DNA of 64,000 bases from Corylus avellana (taxonomy: Eukaryota; Streptophyta; Magnoliopsida; Fagales; Betulaceae). The notes under the pieces are model-generated. The model worked only from the letters and a program-made list of their open reading frames with translations. It ran no database searches and was not told where the DNA came from. The translations under genes and the position numbers were made by a program. The stretch is from positions 20,907,410 through 20,971,409 of the forward strand of contig NC_081544.1 in the NCBI RefSeq assembly GCF_901000735.1, written 5' to 3'. This document shows positions 33,683-45,669 of this stretch, in pieces; positions within the stretch are counted from its first letter, which is position 1; the number at the start of each line of letters is the position of its first letter.

Positions 33683-35188
33683 GGAAAAAATATAAAAAAA
33701 GCCCCCAAACTACCAGCTATTTTCGATTTAGCCCCTAATGTTCCAAAAGTCATAAAGTAGCCCCCCAAACTACCAAACTGTTGCATTTTGGCCACTCCGT
33801 TAGTCAAAACCGTCAGTCTGGACGGAAATTGCAAAACAACGTCGTTTGGTTACGGGTAAGTTACTAAAATGCCCTTATATGTATGTATTTTTTTTTTTAA
33901 AGAAGGAGCAAAACGCCGTTTTGCTCCAAAAAGGGTTCACTTACCCTAAGCAAAACGGCGCCGTTTTGCTTAGTGGTAAGGATTAATATTCTTTGCGTAG
34001 CCGGTCCCGTCTTCCTCATCCAGCCGATCGTCTCCCTCAAACATAAGTAACCTTCTTCTTGGACCTTGTGGACAGGAAGGTACTTCACACGACAGAGTGA
34101 ATTGCAGGTAGGTTGGTGATGAAGTGGGAAAAGATGTGGGGTACTCCACTTGCAAATAAAATGTAAAAAAAAAACTGTACAAGCTAATACACTTAATTCT
34201 TCTCTCCCACCTTCTCTTCTTCTCTCTTTTTCACCGAAAATTTGCAGCACTTCTCTTTCTCTCCCACTTTCTCTTCTTCTTTCTTCTCTGGGTCACGCCG
34301 GCAGACCCACGGGTCTCCTTTCTCCAGTCGGCGGCCCTCTCCGGTGGATACCTTTAGGGTGATAAAATTTTCTAAGGGTTAATCTTCCCCTCTAGGTTTT
34401 AATTTTGAATCCAAAAACGATTTTGAGGAATTAGAAACGAGTTTTGAGGCTGGGTTTTGCAGGATTTTGCTGGGTTTCGCTGGGTCTTGCCGGATTTCTG
34501 ATTGGGTTGTTGATGTAGTTGATTGCAAAAATTTGTTTTTGTTGATTTTGTTGGGTCTCTCATGGTTCGGGTGATTGGGGTTTGGAGTTTGGGAAGAAGA
34601 GGGGATTTGGAGTTTGGGATTTGTTTTTTCTGGTTTGTTGATTTTTTCTGTTTTGTTTTTTCTTGTTTTTTCACTAGCCCTTTTTTTTTTTTTTTTTTTT
34701 GGATGAAGAGAAGAGGGTTTGGGAGAAAGAAAATAGGGTTTGGGAAAAAGAAAGCTGGTGATTTTTTGGGGCCAGAAAGCTGGTTTTCGCTGGCCGGCGA
34801 TGCTGACCGGTTGTATGCTCTCCGGCGCCGATGGGGGTGGGTTCGCGAACACCGATTTGTTTTTTGGTTTTGTTTTGATTTTATTTTGTCAATACTAATC
34901 CTTACCACTAAGCAAAACGACGCCGTTTTGATTAGGGTAAGTTTTTGGAGCAAAACGGCATCCTTCTTTAAAAAAAAAAAAAAAAATACATACAAGGGCA
35001 TTTTAGTAACTTACTCGTAACCAAACGACGTCGTTTTACAGTTTCCGTCCAGACTAACGGTTTTGACTAACGGAGTGGCCAAAATGCAATATTTTGGTAG
35101 TTTAGGGGGCTGCTTTATGACTTTTGGAGCATCAGGGGGCTAAATCGAAAACGCCCGGTAGTTTGAGGAGCTTTTTTATATTTTTTCC
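33683..35188. mobile_element. Non-autonomous Mutator-like element (TIR-MULE)
   Basis: Terminal inverted repeats of about 300 bp (33683-33990 and 34885-35188) start GGAAAAAATATAAAAAA, a GGAAAA-type MULE terminus. A perfect 9-bp target duplication, TAAAAATAA, lies at 33674-33682 and 35189-35197, diagnostic for Mutator-like elements. The arms share blocks such as GCAAAACGGCGCCGTTTTGC and CCGTTAGTCAAAACCGTCAG. The 0.9-kb interior has no transposase. It sits in the long first intron of the CACTA transposase and is therefore younger than the CACTA. Confidence 0.85.
33991..34884. other. Cargo of the Mutator-like element
   Basis: About 0.9 kb between the inverted repeats. The part around 34345-34460 (TTTAGGGTGATAAAATTTTC, TAGAAACGAGTTTTGAGG) matches 52715-52850 elsewhere in the window, so at least this part belongs to a dispersed family. 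On the minus strand 33970-34182 contains RRRLLMFEGDDRLDEEDG-like coding sequence that looks gene-derived, but I cannot name the source. ORFs at 34379-35020 are low-complexity on both strands. Confidence 0.45.
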
Positions 35189-35302
35189 TAAAAATAAACA
35201 AAAAATTGAAACGATGTAATTAAAGAATTACACTAAAAAAATAACAACTAACTAACTAACCTAGATTTATTTTATTCAATTAGGGTTCTAGTAACTAAAG
35301 CT

Positions 35303-38300
35303 ATGGACAAGAGTTGGATAACAAAGTCTAGAGGTACGAGTGAATACAGAGACATGTGTAGATTATTCGTGGACTTCGCAATTATTAACTGTACAATCCT
35401 TGATGGAAAAATTCACTGCCCTTGTAAGGCGTGTCGAAATAAGCAGTGCCATCCCCCAGGTTTTGTAGTTGACCACTTGATAGGGGGTAAAAGAATAATG
35501 ACTGCATATAGAAACCGGTATTATCATGGTAAGAAGCATGTTTGTTGCAGTCTCTAATTCGACTACCATGATCACAGATGCGGATATAAGCAAAAAACAA
35601 GATGGAAACATGCACGCAATGTTGCGTGATCTATTCAGCATGCACGATGTCAGGGAAGACAATTGTAAACCTCAAGTGGTGGTGTAGGGGAATGAAGAAA
35701 CTGTGAATGAAGAAGCCGCTGAAGGTGACGTACTAAAGTATTACAAGTTTCTTAAAAAGGCAGAGAAGCCACTTCATGATGTGACCAAACATAGCAAGCT
35801 TAGTGCTACAGTACAACTTAAAATGCGTTGGCGAATTTAGTAATACGATATTCTCGTCTTTCCTTGAATTCATCAATCAATTGCTGCCTGCAAGTGATCA
35901 AACTTTGCCAGTTAATACATTTGAGGTGAAAAAGTTTCTAAGGGACATGGGACTCGGGTATGAGAAGATCTCGGAGTGTAATAATGATAGTATGTTATTC
36001 TGGAAGAGCAATAAGGATTTAGATTCATGTACTGTTTGTGGAATATCTAAGTGAAATGATGAAATTCATTTAGATGAGAATGGTCAACCCATATTGTCGA
36101 GTAAGAAACGCCTGGTTAAGGTGTTGCGGTGGTTTCTACTCATACCACGACTACAGATGCTGTTTATGTTAGAGCATACTGCCCCTTATATGAAGTGGCA
36201 TGTAGAAGGCCGAACTAAGGACGGTGTATTGAGGCATCCGGCCGATGGCGAAGCATGGAGGGCATTTGACAATTTACATCCAGACTTTTCAGTGGACAGC
36301 AGGAACATAAGGCTTAGACTAACATCGGATGGGTTTAATCCATTTGGGAACATGAGCACATCCCACATCACTTGGCCTGTAATGCTTGTACTGTACAACT
36401 TGCTTTCTTAGACGTGCATGAAACAAACGTCTTTTATACTATCCCTGATTATCCTGAGCCCAAAGTCACCTGGAATGGATATAGATGTCTATCTTTAACC
36501 CTTAATTAAGGAGTTACAGGAACTATGGAATGTAGGGGTACGCATATTTGACGTCTCCAAAAAAAATAACTTTATGTTGCAAGCACACTTGATGTGGACA
36601 ATTAATGACTTCTTGGCGTAAGCAGATTTGTCTGGGTGGCCTAACAGGGGTGAGAAGACATGTCCTTGCTGTATGCACTCGACTGGACAATTAATGACTT
36701 TCCGACATAACCAGATTTGTCCGGGTGGCCTAACAGGGGTGAGAAGACATGTCCTTGCTGTATGCACTCGACAAGGTTTAGAAAGTTAAAACACGGCAAG
36801 AAATCTTGTTATATGGGGCACAAACGATACTTGCCCATGGATCATCCGTTGAGGAGGAACAAAAGAACATTTGACGGCAAGTAAGAACTAGAATGTGCCC
36901 TCGATGTGCCAAGTGGAGATGCAATCCTGAAACAATTAGAAGAGATGATATTTGGGGATAAGGATTCTGGTAAGGCAAAGACAGATACTAAGAAAAAAAG
37001 ACAAGAAGTGGAAGAAGAGTGGGCCTATAGAACGAGGAGGAGAGACTGCTAATGTATTGTGGAAGAAGAAAAGTGTTTTCTTTAGGTTGCCGTACTGGAA
37101 AGATAATTTATTGCGGCACAACCTTGATGTCATGCACATTGAGAAAATGCAATGGACAACATACTTAGCACAATACTGGACATTTCAAGGTTAACGAAGG
37201 ACATCCTTCAAGCTAGCACAGACTTGCAAGAAATGAGGTTGAGACATGCACTTCATTTGTACACGGGCGAAGATGGTCAAACCTATATGCCCCCAGCTTG
37301 CAACACGATGTCTAAGGACGAGAAAACACATTTTTGGAAAGCGTTTCGAAATGTAATGGTGCTAGATATATATGCCTCGAACATTTTCTGATGTGTACGA
37401 CTTAAGGATCGTACGATATCGACAGTCACATTATTATGAAATAACTTCTCCCTATTACATTGCATGAATCACTGGCAGGTAACGTAGTTAGACCACTTGT
37501 TGGGATGTCTGCATTCTTTAGGGGCCTATGTTCATTGTCATTGACACAAGAGGATATAGACTAACTAGATAGTGACGTTTGTATCACTTTGTGCAAGATG
37601 GAACATGTCTTTTTCCCCTAGTTTTTTTACCATCATGGTTCACTTGGTCGTGCATCTTGTCCGTGAATGCCGACTCGGTGGATCGATACAGTATAGGTGG
37701 ATGTATCTGGCAGGGAGGTAAAAGAACTTTACGCTTATTCATCAATTTATTTTCCCTCAATTATAATATTGTCACTAACTGTAATGAATGAATTATGTTC
37801 ATATGTAGGAGCCTTGGGAGTTCAAATCTAATGTGCGCAATAAAGCGGTTCTTGAGGGTAGCATTCCGGAGGGCTACATAACAATTGAGTTGATGGCGTT
37901 CTACTTGAGGTATTTAGATAATGCACAACATTTCACAATAGGGCTCAAAGAAACATGGATGGTTCACCGATACATTATGTTTAACTCGGACGAGTTCCTT
38001 CAATTGAGGACGTAAGTCGTGTTAATAGTCTATGCAAGTTCAATATCACCTTGCATCATTAGTTGTGAATTATAATAGAACTAATTTCGAATTGAAGGAT
38101 GCACATGAATACACTTAGGCGATCATGCGATAGGGGGCGAACGACGAAGGATTAGCTGAAAACCCAACATCATGAGCTGTTCTGCGATAGGTATCGTGAT
38201 GTTTAACTATTACAATCCGATTATATTTACTTCTGGTTCATAACAACTAACAAAACTAACTTTTTTATGGTAAATTGTACGTAATATACTTGCAGGTCAA

Positions 38301-38785
38301 TTGATTGGACGATCAACCCAGAAAGAAAATAGGTGGCAAATTGCTAATGCAATGTAAAGGGCCGAAGGAGACAGCTATCAGATATAACATATATGTGGTT
38401 AACAGGAAACTGTTTCGCACTCTTGCATTCGATACCGAAAAAAGGACGTAGAACAGTAGCGTGTGCGTGCTGATTGTTGATGGCAAAACGTATTACGGGA
38501 AGTTAACGAAAGTAATTGAGGTGGAATACTTCGACAGGGCCAAGTACATTCTGTTCAAGTGTGATTGGGCGGACAACACGAGGGACAGAGGGTACAAGGT
38601 AGACGAGTATGACATGATGCTTGTCAGCTTTAAAAATCTTGTCCATCGAGGACAGCAAATTACTGATGAGCCGTATGTGCTAACATCACAAGTTGACCAA
38701 GTCTTTTATGTCGAAGATAAAAGGGACCTTGATTGGGCTTGCATTGTAATGACCAAACCTAGAAACGTATACGACATTGGTTAGG
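35303..38785 (+). pseudogene. CACTA TNP2-like transposase, decayed
   Basis: In order: a transposase-associated domain at 35303-35560 (MDKSWITKSRGTSEY, CPCKACRN), then CPVCG-like CTVCGISK at about 36040. The transposase_21 core spans 36094-37800 (KVLRWFLLIPRLQMLF, LRHPADGEAW, DGFNPFGNMS, DIDVYL). Further on are LPYWKDNLLRHNLDVMHIEK (frame-shifted), MRLRHALHL, YMPPACNTMS, and NKAVLEGSIPEGYI at about 37838. A DUF4216-like end lies at 38461-38784 (FKCDWADNTRDRGYKVDEYD, QVFYVEDKRDLDWACIV). The order and motifs are those of plant En/Spm TNP2. Many stops and frameshifts are present, including an 89-bp tandem duplication at 36595-36772. It cannot encode an active enzyme. Confidence 0.85.
36595..36772. 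repeat. 89-bp tandem duplication in the transposase
   Basis: Two adjacent copies (36595-36683, 36684-36772) begin TGGACAATTAATGACTT and end GTCCTTGCTGTATGCACTCG. Because 89 is not a multiple of three, the duplication shifts the frame. The copies differ at only a handful of bases. Confidence 0.85.
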
Positions 38786-39065
38786 GTGAAGATCCTGATG
38801 ATGAATGTGCCAACTACCACGAGTATGAGCCGCTCCTATTGATCAGCAATAATGAAGTGGATCCATAGGATGACATTAAATACGTCCGACCATACTTAAA
38901 TCCAATATAATCGTATGTGGTTCAAAAAAATAAAATTATATATATAGTTCACATTAATTGACTTGTTTTCTGTTATTTCTTTCTACATTGATTGGTAATT
39001 GTGATACATATTTTATCTATTGTATACATAATTAATTGGATGTGTGATGTGATTCACAGGTTGAT

Positions 39066-40350
39066 ATGAGTACCATGGGAAAGACTAGACGACAAAGGTC
39101 CCCACTTGTAGAGTCGATGTCTAAGCGCATGGGTCGACATCATCTGACCAAGGGTATAGACCAATACTTTCAGAGTATGTGGAAGGGCAGACCCAGCTAG
39201 GGTATCAGTCTCAGTCGTCTCCATACGACATGGATGGAGAGTATCATACACCTAGTTCGCTGCCTACGATGAGCGAGTTAAGGATATGTTCACATGGCCA
39301 TGTACAGCAGGTATTCCCCCCCGACGAGAACATAGGTTTGAACTACAATGAGCCACAGCAACCAGAGGACAGCAAGACAGGCATTGGAGGAAGTGGATGA
39401 TGGGACAGGTGCCACGCATGACTCGCAGCCCGATGACCTTGCTCCACAAGTGTTGCGCAACGACTAGGTCTGGACAATAAGTAAGTATATATGCTTCAAA
39501 TACCAATATGAATACGTATATAAGTTATGTAGTTAGTATTGAATTTCAAATAATTAATAAATGTAATAATTAATGTGTTAGGCATCGGTCGAGATGGGCG
39601 CACCCATATTCAAGTGGTAACCATTAAAGCATCGAACAAGACATGGGATGTCCTTAGCGGGCAAATGGTCGTGTGCCAATACAATAGAGTGTGACAGCCT
39701 GTAGAATTTAGCGGGTTGAAATTCTGAAGGACAACCGGCAACATTATAAGGAGCGAGAATTATGTTAGATTACGGGACGACCGGACGGAGGTACTGTCCC
39801 GTACGAAGGAGGATATATGGGACGTCTTGATGGTATGGTTAAACTATATGTTATATTTTAGTATGTGTATTTCATTATGTCAAACGCCCTTGATGCATGA
39901 ATTATACATTTTATTTTTTTAACTTGTGCAGGCGGACTTCTACATCCCACCTGAGTACAATCTCGATGCGATAAAAAAGAACACGTTGTGAGATATGGGC
40001 GTGAAGCTAAAGAGTTGGAGACACTCAATGAAAGATGTGATGAAAATTCAGTTGGGCGATACTCCTGACACCGTGAAGGCGAGAATGGGTCAAAATTTCG
40101 TTTAAAAATATGACCCCTACGACTTGGATGTGTTGTTGGATAAATGGTGCGACTCGAAGAATTAAGTAAGTTACGAGTGTAGTTTCAATAATTGTAATTG
40201 TGTTAAGGCTGACATATTAAGAATAGTATTTGTGTAGGAGTATGCTGCGTATATGAAGGGATTGTGAGCATTAAACAACACACTTCGCTATTCCGGGTGG
40301 AGGAGCTTTGCTAGGGTGACACATAAAGAGGTATGTGTCTCATTTACCAC
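39066..40350 (+). pseudogene. Second CACTA ORF (plant transposase_24-like), decayed
   Basis: The start is near MSTMGKTRRQRSPLVESMSKRMGR (39066). Exon-like pieces follow: GRDGRTHIQVVTIKASN at about 39593, a piece ending LRDDRTEVLSRTKEDIWDVLM at about 39770-39832, and ADFYIPPEYNLDAIKKNTL at 39931. KYDPYDLDVLLDKWCDSKN lies at about 40106-40160. Splice signals separate them (for example TGTGCAG before 39931). This resembles the PTTA/En-Spm plant transposase family that accompanies TNP2. Stops occur in most pieces, and the right side is cut by the first N gap. Confidence 0.65.
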
Positions 40351-40450
40351 NNNNNNNNNNNNNNNNNNNNNNNNNNNNNNNNNNNNNNNNNNNNNNNNNN
40401 NNNNNNNNNNNNNNNNNNNNNNNNNNNNNNNNNNNNNNNNNNNNNNNNNN
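40351..40450. other. Assembly gap, 100 N
   Basis: Exactly 100 N, a common placeholder for a gap of unknown size. Left of it is CACTA transposase sequence, right of it is resistance-gene intron sequence. Confidence 0.99.
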
Positions 40451-43057
40451 CCTTAACTAACAACCATTTTTTATAAAGCTTCACGAACTGATAGTTGTGA
40501 CACTAATGTTCATTAAACTACTAATTTATTACGTTTAAGTCACTTTGTTAGAGGCTGCCGTCTATTTGGATGGATGCTATTTGTTTGGAAAAGTGATCAT
40601 GTCCCATGCATGTGAACACTTTTTCTATTAATCTGCCTATAATACCCTTAGTTTTCTTAAAACCAAAATAATATAAAAAATTTTATTTTAATTTTTTTTT
40701 TTTTTTTAAAAAAGAAAAACCTAAAATGTAAAGAGTAGCTGAACAACCCCATGAGGTGCAATTTTTTCAGGGAAAAGATTCTTTTAGGGAAAAGATTGTT
40801 TGTATGCAATTTTTTTTTTGTTAGGTCTAGGGGTGTTTATTATATGTATAACAATTAAAAACAGTAAAAGTTTTTTTTATTTAAAAAAAATAAAAATAAA
40901 AATTGGGTGGTGTTGTGATCGCTTGATTGCAACTCGAAGATGGCCATCAAACAAATCAAGGAGCATGCGGAGGCTGTTAGAAGTTGTTGGCAGCTTAGCG
41001 GTGTCCATTGAGCTGCTTGATAAACACCACGGTGGCTACCACAACCATTGAGCAACACTTTTTTTTTTTTTTTTAATAACTTTTTAAAAAAATTTATTTT
41101 ATATTGTAGAAATATTTCTCAATTTTTTTTTTCTAAAACATTTCTCAAAATATTACCAAACCAATTTTTATTTGGGGACCACACATGCAACACATTTTTA
41201 AAATGTGGCCCCCACCAAATAGATTCTCATTTTTTATCTTTTCAAAATTTTACCATGCATGGAGTAACTCCTAATAATTTGTTATTCATTTTACACTAAC
41301 TAATAAAATATTGGTAACTATTTTTTATTTCAAAGATGTGCATAGTTTTTATGAATATCTTGCATTTTATTTTATGAACAAGTAAGGGTAATTTGTAAAT
41401 ATATATAAAAGAAAAATTAATTTTGAGAATGTTCTGATAAGCCACTTTAGGATATTCCACTAATGAAAACAAATTACTCATTTTGAATATATATATATAT
41501 ATATCACAAACAATGGCGTATAATCTTTGTAATAAATACATACATATAAACTATATTTAAATTTTATCAAGTCAAGAATTATAATTCTAGCAAGTGTTAA
41601 AACATAGAGAACTTTATGTTATGATTTTGTTGGTACACTTAACTATACATTGTCTTGTTAGGGAACCGACAAAGTTGAAGGCATATTGATTAATTTGCGT
41701 GAACCAAACCTGATACACTTGAATCCTAAAGCCTTCAAGAAGATGAAAATGCTCAGAATATTTATAAACCGTAATGCAAATTTTTTTGAAGAGCTTAATT
41801 TTATCTCTAATGAGTTAAGATTGCTTGATTGGCCTGAATATCTTGGAGAATCTTTGCCATCCAATTTTCGGGGAAAGAACCTTGTTGTGCTTAGTATGCC
41901 TAATAGCCACCTCATGATGTTTCAAGAGTCTCTAATTTAGTGAGCTTGATTCTTGATGATTGTGTAGGTTTAGTTGAGGTTCATCGTTCTGTTGGATTCC
42001 TTGATAAGCTTGTTGATTTGAGTCTTTCACAGTGCTCTAATCTTAAGATTTTTCCTAGAAGCGTCAAGTTGAGATCTCTCAAAGTTCTTGTCCTTTGTTG
42101 TTGCTCAAGGCTTAAGAATTTTCCTGAAATTGAATGTCAAATGGAACATTTAGAGTACATCGACTTTGAAGAATCTGGTATAGAGGAACTACCTACATCC
42201 ATTGGGTACCTCATTGGACTTAAACATCTATGTCTAGGAAGTTGCACAAACCTTACGAATCTTCTAGATAGCATTTATCACTTGCAACATTTAGAGCTTT
42301 TCAATCTTAATGGTTGTTCTATCATAAAAGGACTGCCTTCATCCATTGGTTACCTTGTTAGGGTTGACACATTAGATCTAGGCAGTTGCACAAACCTCAT
42401 TAATATCCCAAATAACATTTTTCATTTGCAACATTTAGAGTATCTTTCTCTTGAGGGTTCAAAAGTTGTTAAGTTTCTAAAGAAAGTGGAAGATGACAGA
42501 CAATCCATGCCCTTCACAAATACAAGTGATTCTAATGGTTGTTCCTCAATAGCATTTCAGAAACTTCGATAGTTGGATCTTAATAGTTGTACCCTATTAG
42601 AATCAAATTTCATAAGGACATTTGATTGTGGCTTTGCGTTGAAAAAATTAGATCTATCAATGAGTGATATTATTACCCTTCCTCCATGCGTTAGAAGATT
42701 AGCTGGATTGGAGATTCTTTGTTTGGAAAATTGCAAGCAACTTCGTGAAATTATAGAACTTCCACCAAATGTAGTACAAGTATTTGCTAGGGGGTGCATG
42801 TCATTGGCGATATTTACAAAAGAACCTAAAAGATTCCAATTATTTGATATGCAGGGCCCAACAGAGCCTGTGATGGTTGAAATAATGTTTTCGGAATTGC
42901 AATCATTGAATCTTGGAAATAGTATTGTAACGGATTCACATTTATCTTCTAGTGTGGAACATCTAGATCTATCAAGTAGCGCGATTGTTAGCCTTCCTAC
43001 ATGGTTCAAAAGATTTGTTGGATGGTTTAACTTGTCTGATTGCCTTGGACTGTGTGA
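40451..43057 (+). repeat. Contig duplicating the resistance-gene intron and LRR region
   Basis: This segment, bounded by N on both sides, matches 48345-49764 nearly base for base over its first 1.0 kb and last 0.4 kb. Between them it keeps about 1.2 kb missing downstream. Differences are scattered substitutions and short homopolymer changes. It includes intron sequence plus the LRR exon. See the finding on possible misplacement. Confidence 0.85.
41662..43057 (+). pseudogene. TNL LRR exon (copy in the gap-bounded contig)
   Basis: The acceptor CTTGTTAG precedes GTDKVEGILINL, the usual junction after the NB-ARC exon of TIR-NBS-LRR genes. FKKMKMLRIFI, LRLLDWPEYLGESLPSNF and SLILDDCVGLVEVHRSVG follow. 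Leucine-rich repeats come next (LVDLSLSQCSNLKIFP, IEELPTSIGYLIGLKHL, GLPSSIGYL) and a later block DIITLPPCVRRLAGLEILCL. A frameshift near 41930 and a TAG at 42570 break it. The LRR part determines recognition in this class of receptor. The exon is cut by the second gap before its end. Confidence 0.85.
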
Positions 43058-43157
43058 NNNNNNNNNNNNNNNNNNNNNNNNNNNNNNNNNNNNNNNNNNN
43101 NNNNNNNNNNNNNNNNNNNNNNNNNNNNNNNNNNNNNNNNNNNNNNNNNNNNNNNNN
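43058..43157. other. Assembly gap, 100 N
   Basis: Exactly 100 N. Left is LRR exon sequence, and right is unrelated AT-rich sequence that leads to the CACTA right end. Confidence 0.99.
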
Positions 43158-43719
43158 TAATGGTCAACTTCTTTGTTATGTGTTATTTAAAAAAGAAAAA
43201 ATTGATAAAGGAGATTTTGAGATTCTGAAAATTTAGAAAAAAAAAACAATTTATTTAGTTTAAAATTCAAATTTTTTTTACACGTAAGAGAGAAGTTGAC
43301 CATGAGTTAAATTTATCTTGTGTCCGTATCAAACCTCTAAATAAACTGACCACCTGGCCATTATTAAATTCAAACACACAGAATAGCAGTGGTGTCAAAA
43401 TAGTTCATAAGAAGGGATAGCTGGCCTTTTTTTTTTTTTAAGATGAGCAAGAACAAAATACAAACAAATTCACATATTCAAAAACAGAAAAGTACAAAAT
43501 CCAAAATACAAAGGCCAGAAATATATATATCTTGACCTCCCAAACAGCTGAATAGTTGAAATATTGATAATTGATAATACTATTCATCAATCCACTGCTT
43601 AAATAAGTGTTACAAGACACCGTGATAAGAATAGAGTAGATGAATTACATTGGGTTTGGTATTGTAGATATTGATGCTACTACTACTAAACTGCTGATGA
43701 GATATCCTCTTATTCCAAG
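43158..43719. other. Sequence right of the second gap
   Basis: AT-rich, no gene supported. Whether it belongs to the CACTA interior or to another inserted element cannot be decided. Confidence 0.3.
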
Positions 43720-44200
43720 AGTTCTTTTATCCCCCTTCCCTCCAGAGTCCTGTGAAACCCTAAGGCCCCCCTCCAGAGCGCGGCCGCTGTCTCAGGGGAG
43801 GAGGGATGCCCGTTGTCTGCATCCCTCCTCCCCTCAACCTCTCCGCTTCGAGTGCTAGTATTTTACTTGATGTCCCTAGTCCCGGTGCCCCATCTCTTCC
43901 CCCTCATCCCACCTTTTGCAAGGGTTCCGTCGATCCGGCTGGGCTTGTTTCTGTCTTTGGTGTTTTATGTTTTGTTGTGATTGTGTTCTCCCTCGGTGGG
44001 TACTGCTTTTGAGGGTTTTCACTCAAACTCTCCCCCTCCCTGTTTGTTTGTGTGTGCTGCCTATCTTCTCCGCGGCCGCTTCGTTGCTCATCGATCGCTG
44101 TCGAGTCATTTCACGCGCCCCTCCCGCGCCAAGCTTTTTGTGCCACCTTCCGCAGCGGTTTCCAGCCAGCTCGTGATCGGCCTCCTCTGGCTGCCGTAAC
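43720..44200. other. GC-rich island within the CACTA element
   Basis: About 480 bases clearly richer in G+C than the surroundings, with two GCGGCCGC sites (about 43780 and 44072) and four overlapping plus-strand ORFs of 68-110 codons. None is recognisable. It could be the leader or 3' region of a truncated retroelement, or a captured gene leader. Confidence 0.35.
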
Positions 44201-44379
44201 CTGCTTTTTGTGTTTTTCGCGTTTATTTCCTTGTATTGTTGTTTTTTTTCTCTGTAATTTCATTTCCTACTGTTCATTTTATTTCCCTGTATGGTTTTTT
44301 CTTTTTGCTTATAATAAGGCTCTCTCCACCTACTTTGTTGCGCCAGGCTGCTGTCCGTTATTACTGGTCCAAACCCTTG

Positions 44380-45085
44380 TGTAACATCCCCAGCCCATTA
44401 AGGCTGAGTTTGCCACTTTTCTTCTTTTATAACAAAAGTTCTTGCAAAGATCTATAAGGTCTATCAGAGTACTTGATTTTAAAGGATACGATAAATATTT
44501 AAAACATCATTCAAAATATTTTATTACAAGCGAAATTAGAAAACATTAAACTTTAGTTGTGGAAAATCATATTATTACAATAATTAATATGAAAAGACTT
44601 TGAAAGTTAATAATTATTCCCGCCCCAATTCCGGCCTTCTATTCCAGCGTCCTTTCTACCTGAAAACAAGAAATAAAACTGAATGAGCCCAAAGGAGGCC
44701 CAGCAAGTAAAATCCACAACCATAAATAGTTTTGTTCCTTGTTCTCAGTTTTGATAATTGTTTTTACAAATAAATATACATCCAGCCATAATAATAATAC
44801 ATGTATGTACGGTTGCATCTTCCGTAGCATATACGTACTATTACATCTATTATTAGATCATCGTCATAAATCATCTTTATAAATTATCATCATAATGCAT
44901 TGTTATAAATCATCATAGTATATCATCATTGAAAATCATCATAGTAAATCATCGTTGAAATTATATTATTATTTTCTCATATTAGGGCCCATATACACTA
45001 TTACCCCTGTGTACGAGGGTTGCGGGTCCTTGTGACCATGGCACTGAACTGTGGCCTCAGCCATGCCTGACCGTCAATGTAGCAA
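44380..45085. mobile_element. Probable Ty3/gypsy-type LTR remnant
   Basis: The segment begins TGTAACATCCCCAGCCC, a frequent start of plant chromovirus-type LTRs. It contains TATTACAAGCGAAATTAG, AAAGGAGGCCCAGCAAGTA and a GGACCGC-like promoter-distal block (CTGTGGCCTCAGCCATGCC at about 45050) that I recall from such LTRs. The right border and target duplication are not visible. Confidence 0.4.
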
Positions 45086-45429
45086 CCCAGATTTTTAAAG
45101 TCTTATTTTAGAGATATTAAATTGATGCTATGATTATATTAATATTCATATTAGGTAATGGCATTTACTTTGAGGTTGAGATATTTATTGATGATATTAG
45201 GTAATAATATTTATTCTTGAGGAACTTATTAGATCTTATGAATATTATTGGAATGAATATTGATTTGAGGTTATTATATCATGATGATGATTTTATGTTG
45301 ATTATTTTATTGGGAGATTTAAGAGATATGATAATTGATGATTGATTGGTATAATTTGGAGTATGATTGTAATAATTGGTGATATAATAGGATAGTAAAT
45401 TGTAGGTATAAGGATGGTAGAATAAGAAG

Positions 45430-45528
45430 GTAGAAATGTATAGGGTTGGTGAAATAGTATAGGGTTGGTAGAATAGTATAGGGTTGGTGAAATAGTATAG
45501 GGTTGGTGNNNNNNNNNNNNNNNNNNNN
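45430..45528. repeat. Minisatellite adjoining a 20-N gap
   Basis: About four units of GAAATAGTATAGGGTTGGT (19-20 bp), alternating GTGAAATAG and GTAGAATAG, run into a gap of 20 N at 45509-45528. The gap is probably unresolved length of this array. After it an ATTGGATTGGATGTATTGG-type repeat continues to about 45600. Confidence 0.8.
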
Positions 45529-45669
45529 GATTGAATTGAATGTATTGGATTGGATGTATTGGATATTGGATTGAATTGATTTTCATATGTATTGGATCTA
45601 TCAGGTTAACACGTAAATTTGGGTATAAACCCAAATAATTCAGAAAATATATAAATGAAAAAAAAATTA

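Noticed and set aside
34379..35020. Long ORFs on both strands inside the Mutator-like element
   Set aside because: Low-complexity, K/N/T- or F-rich translations with no family likeness.
43640..44457. Overlapping plus-strand ORFs in the GC-rich island
   Set aside because: No domain or splice structure. Open frames are expected from low stop-codon density in G+C-rich DNA.
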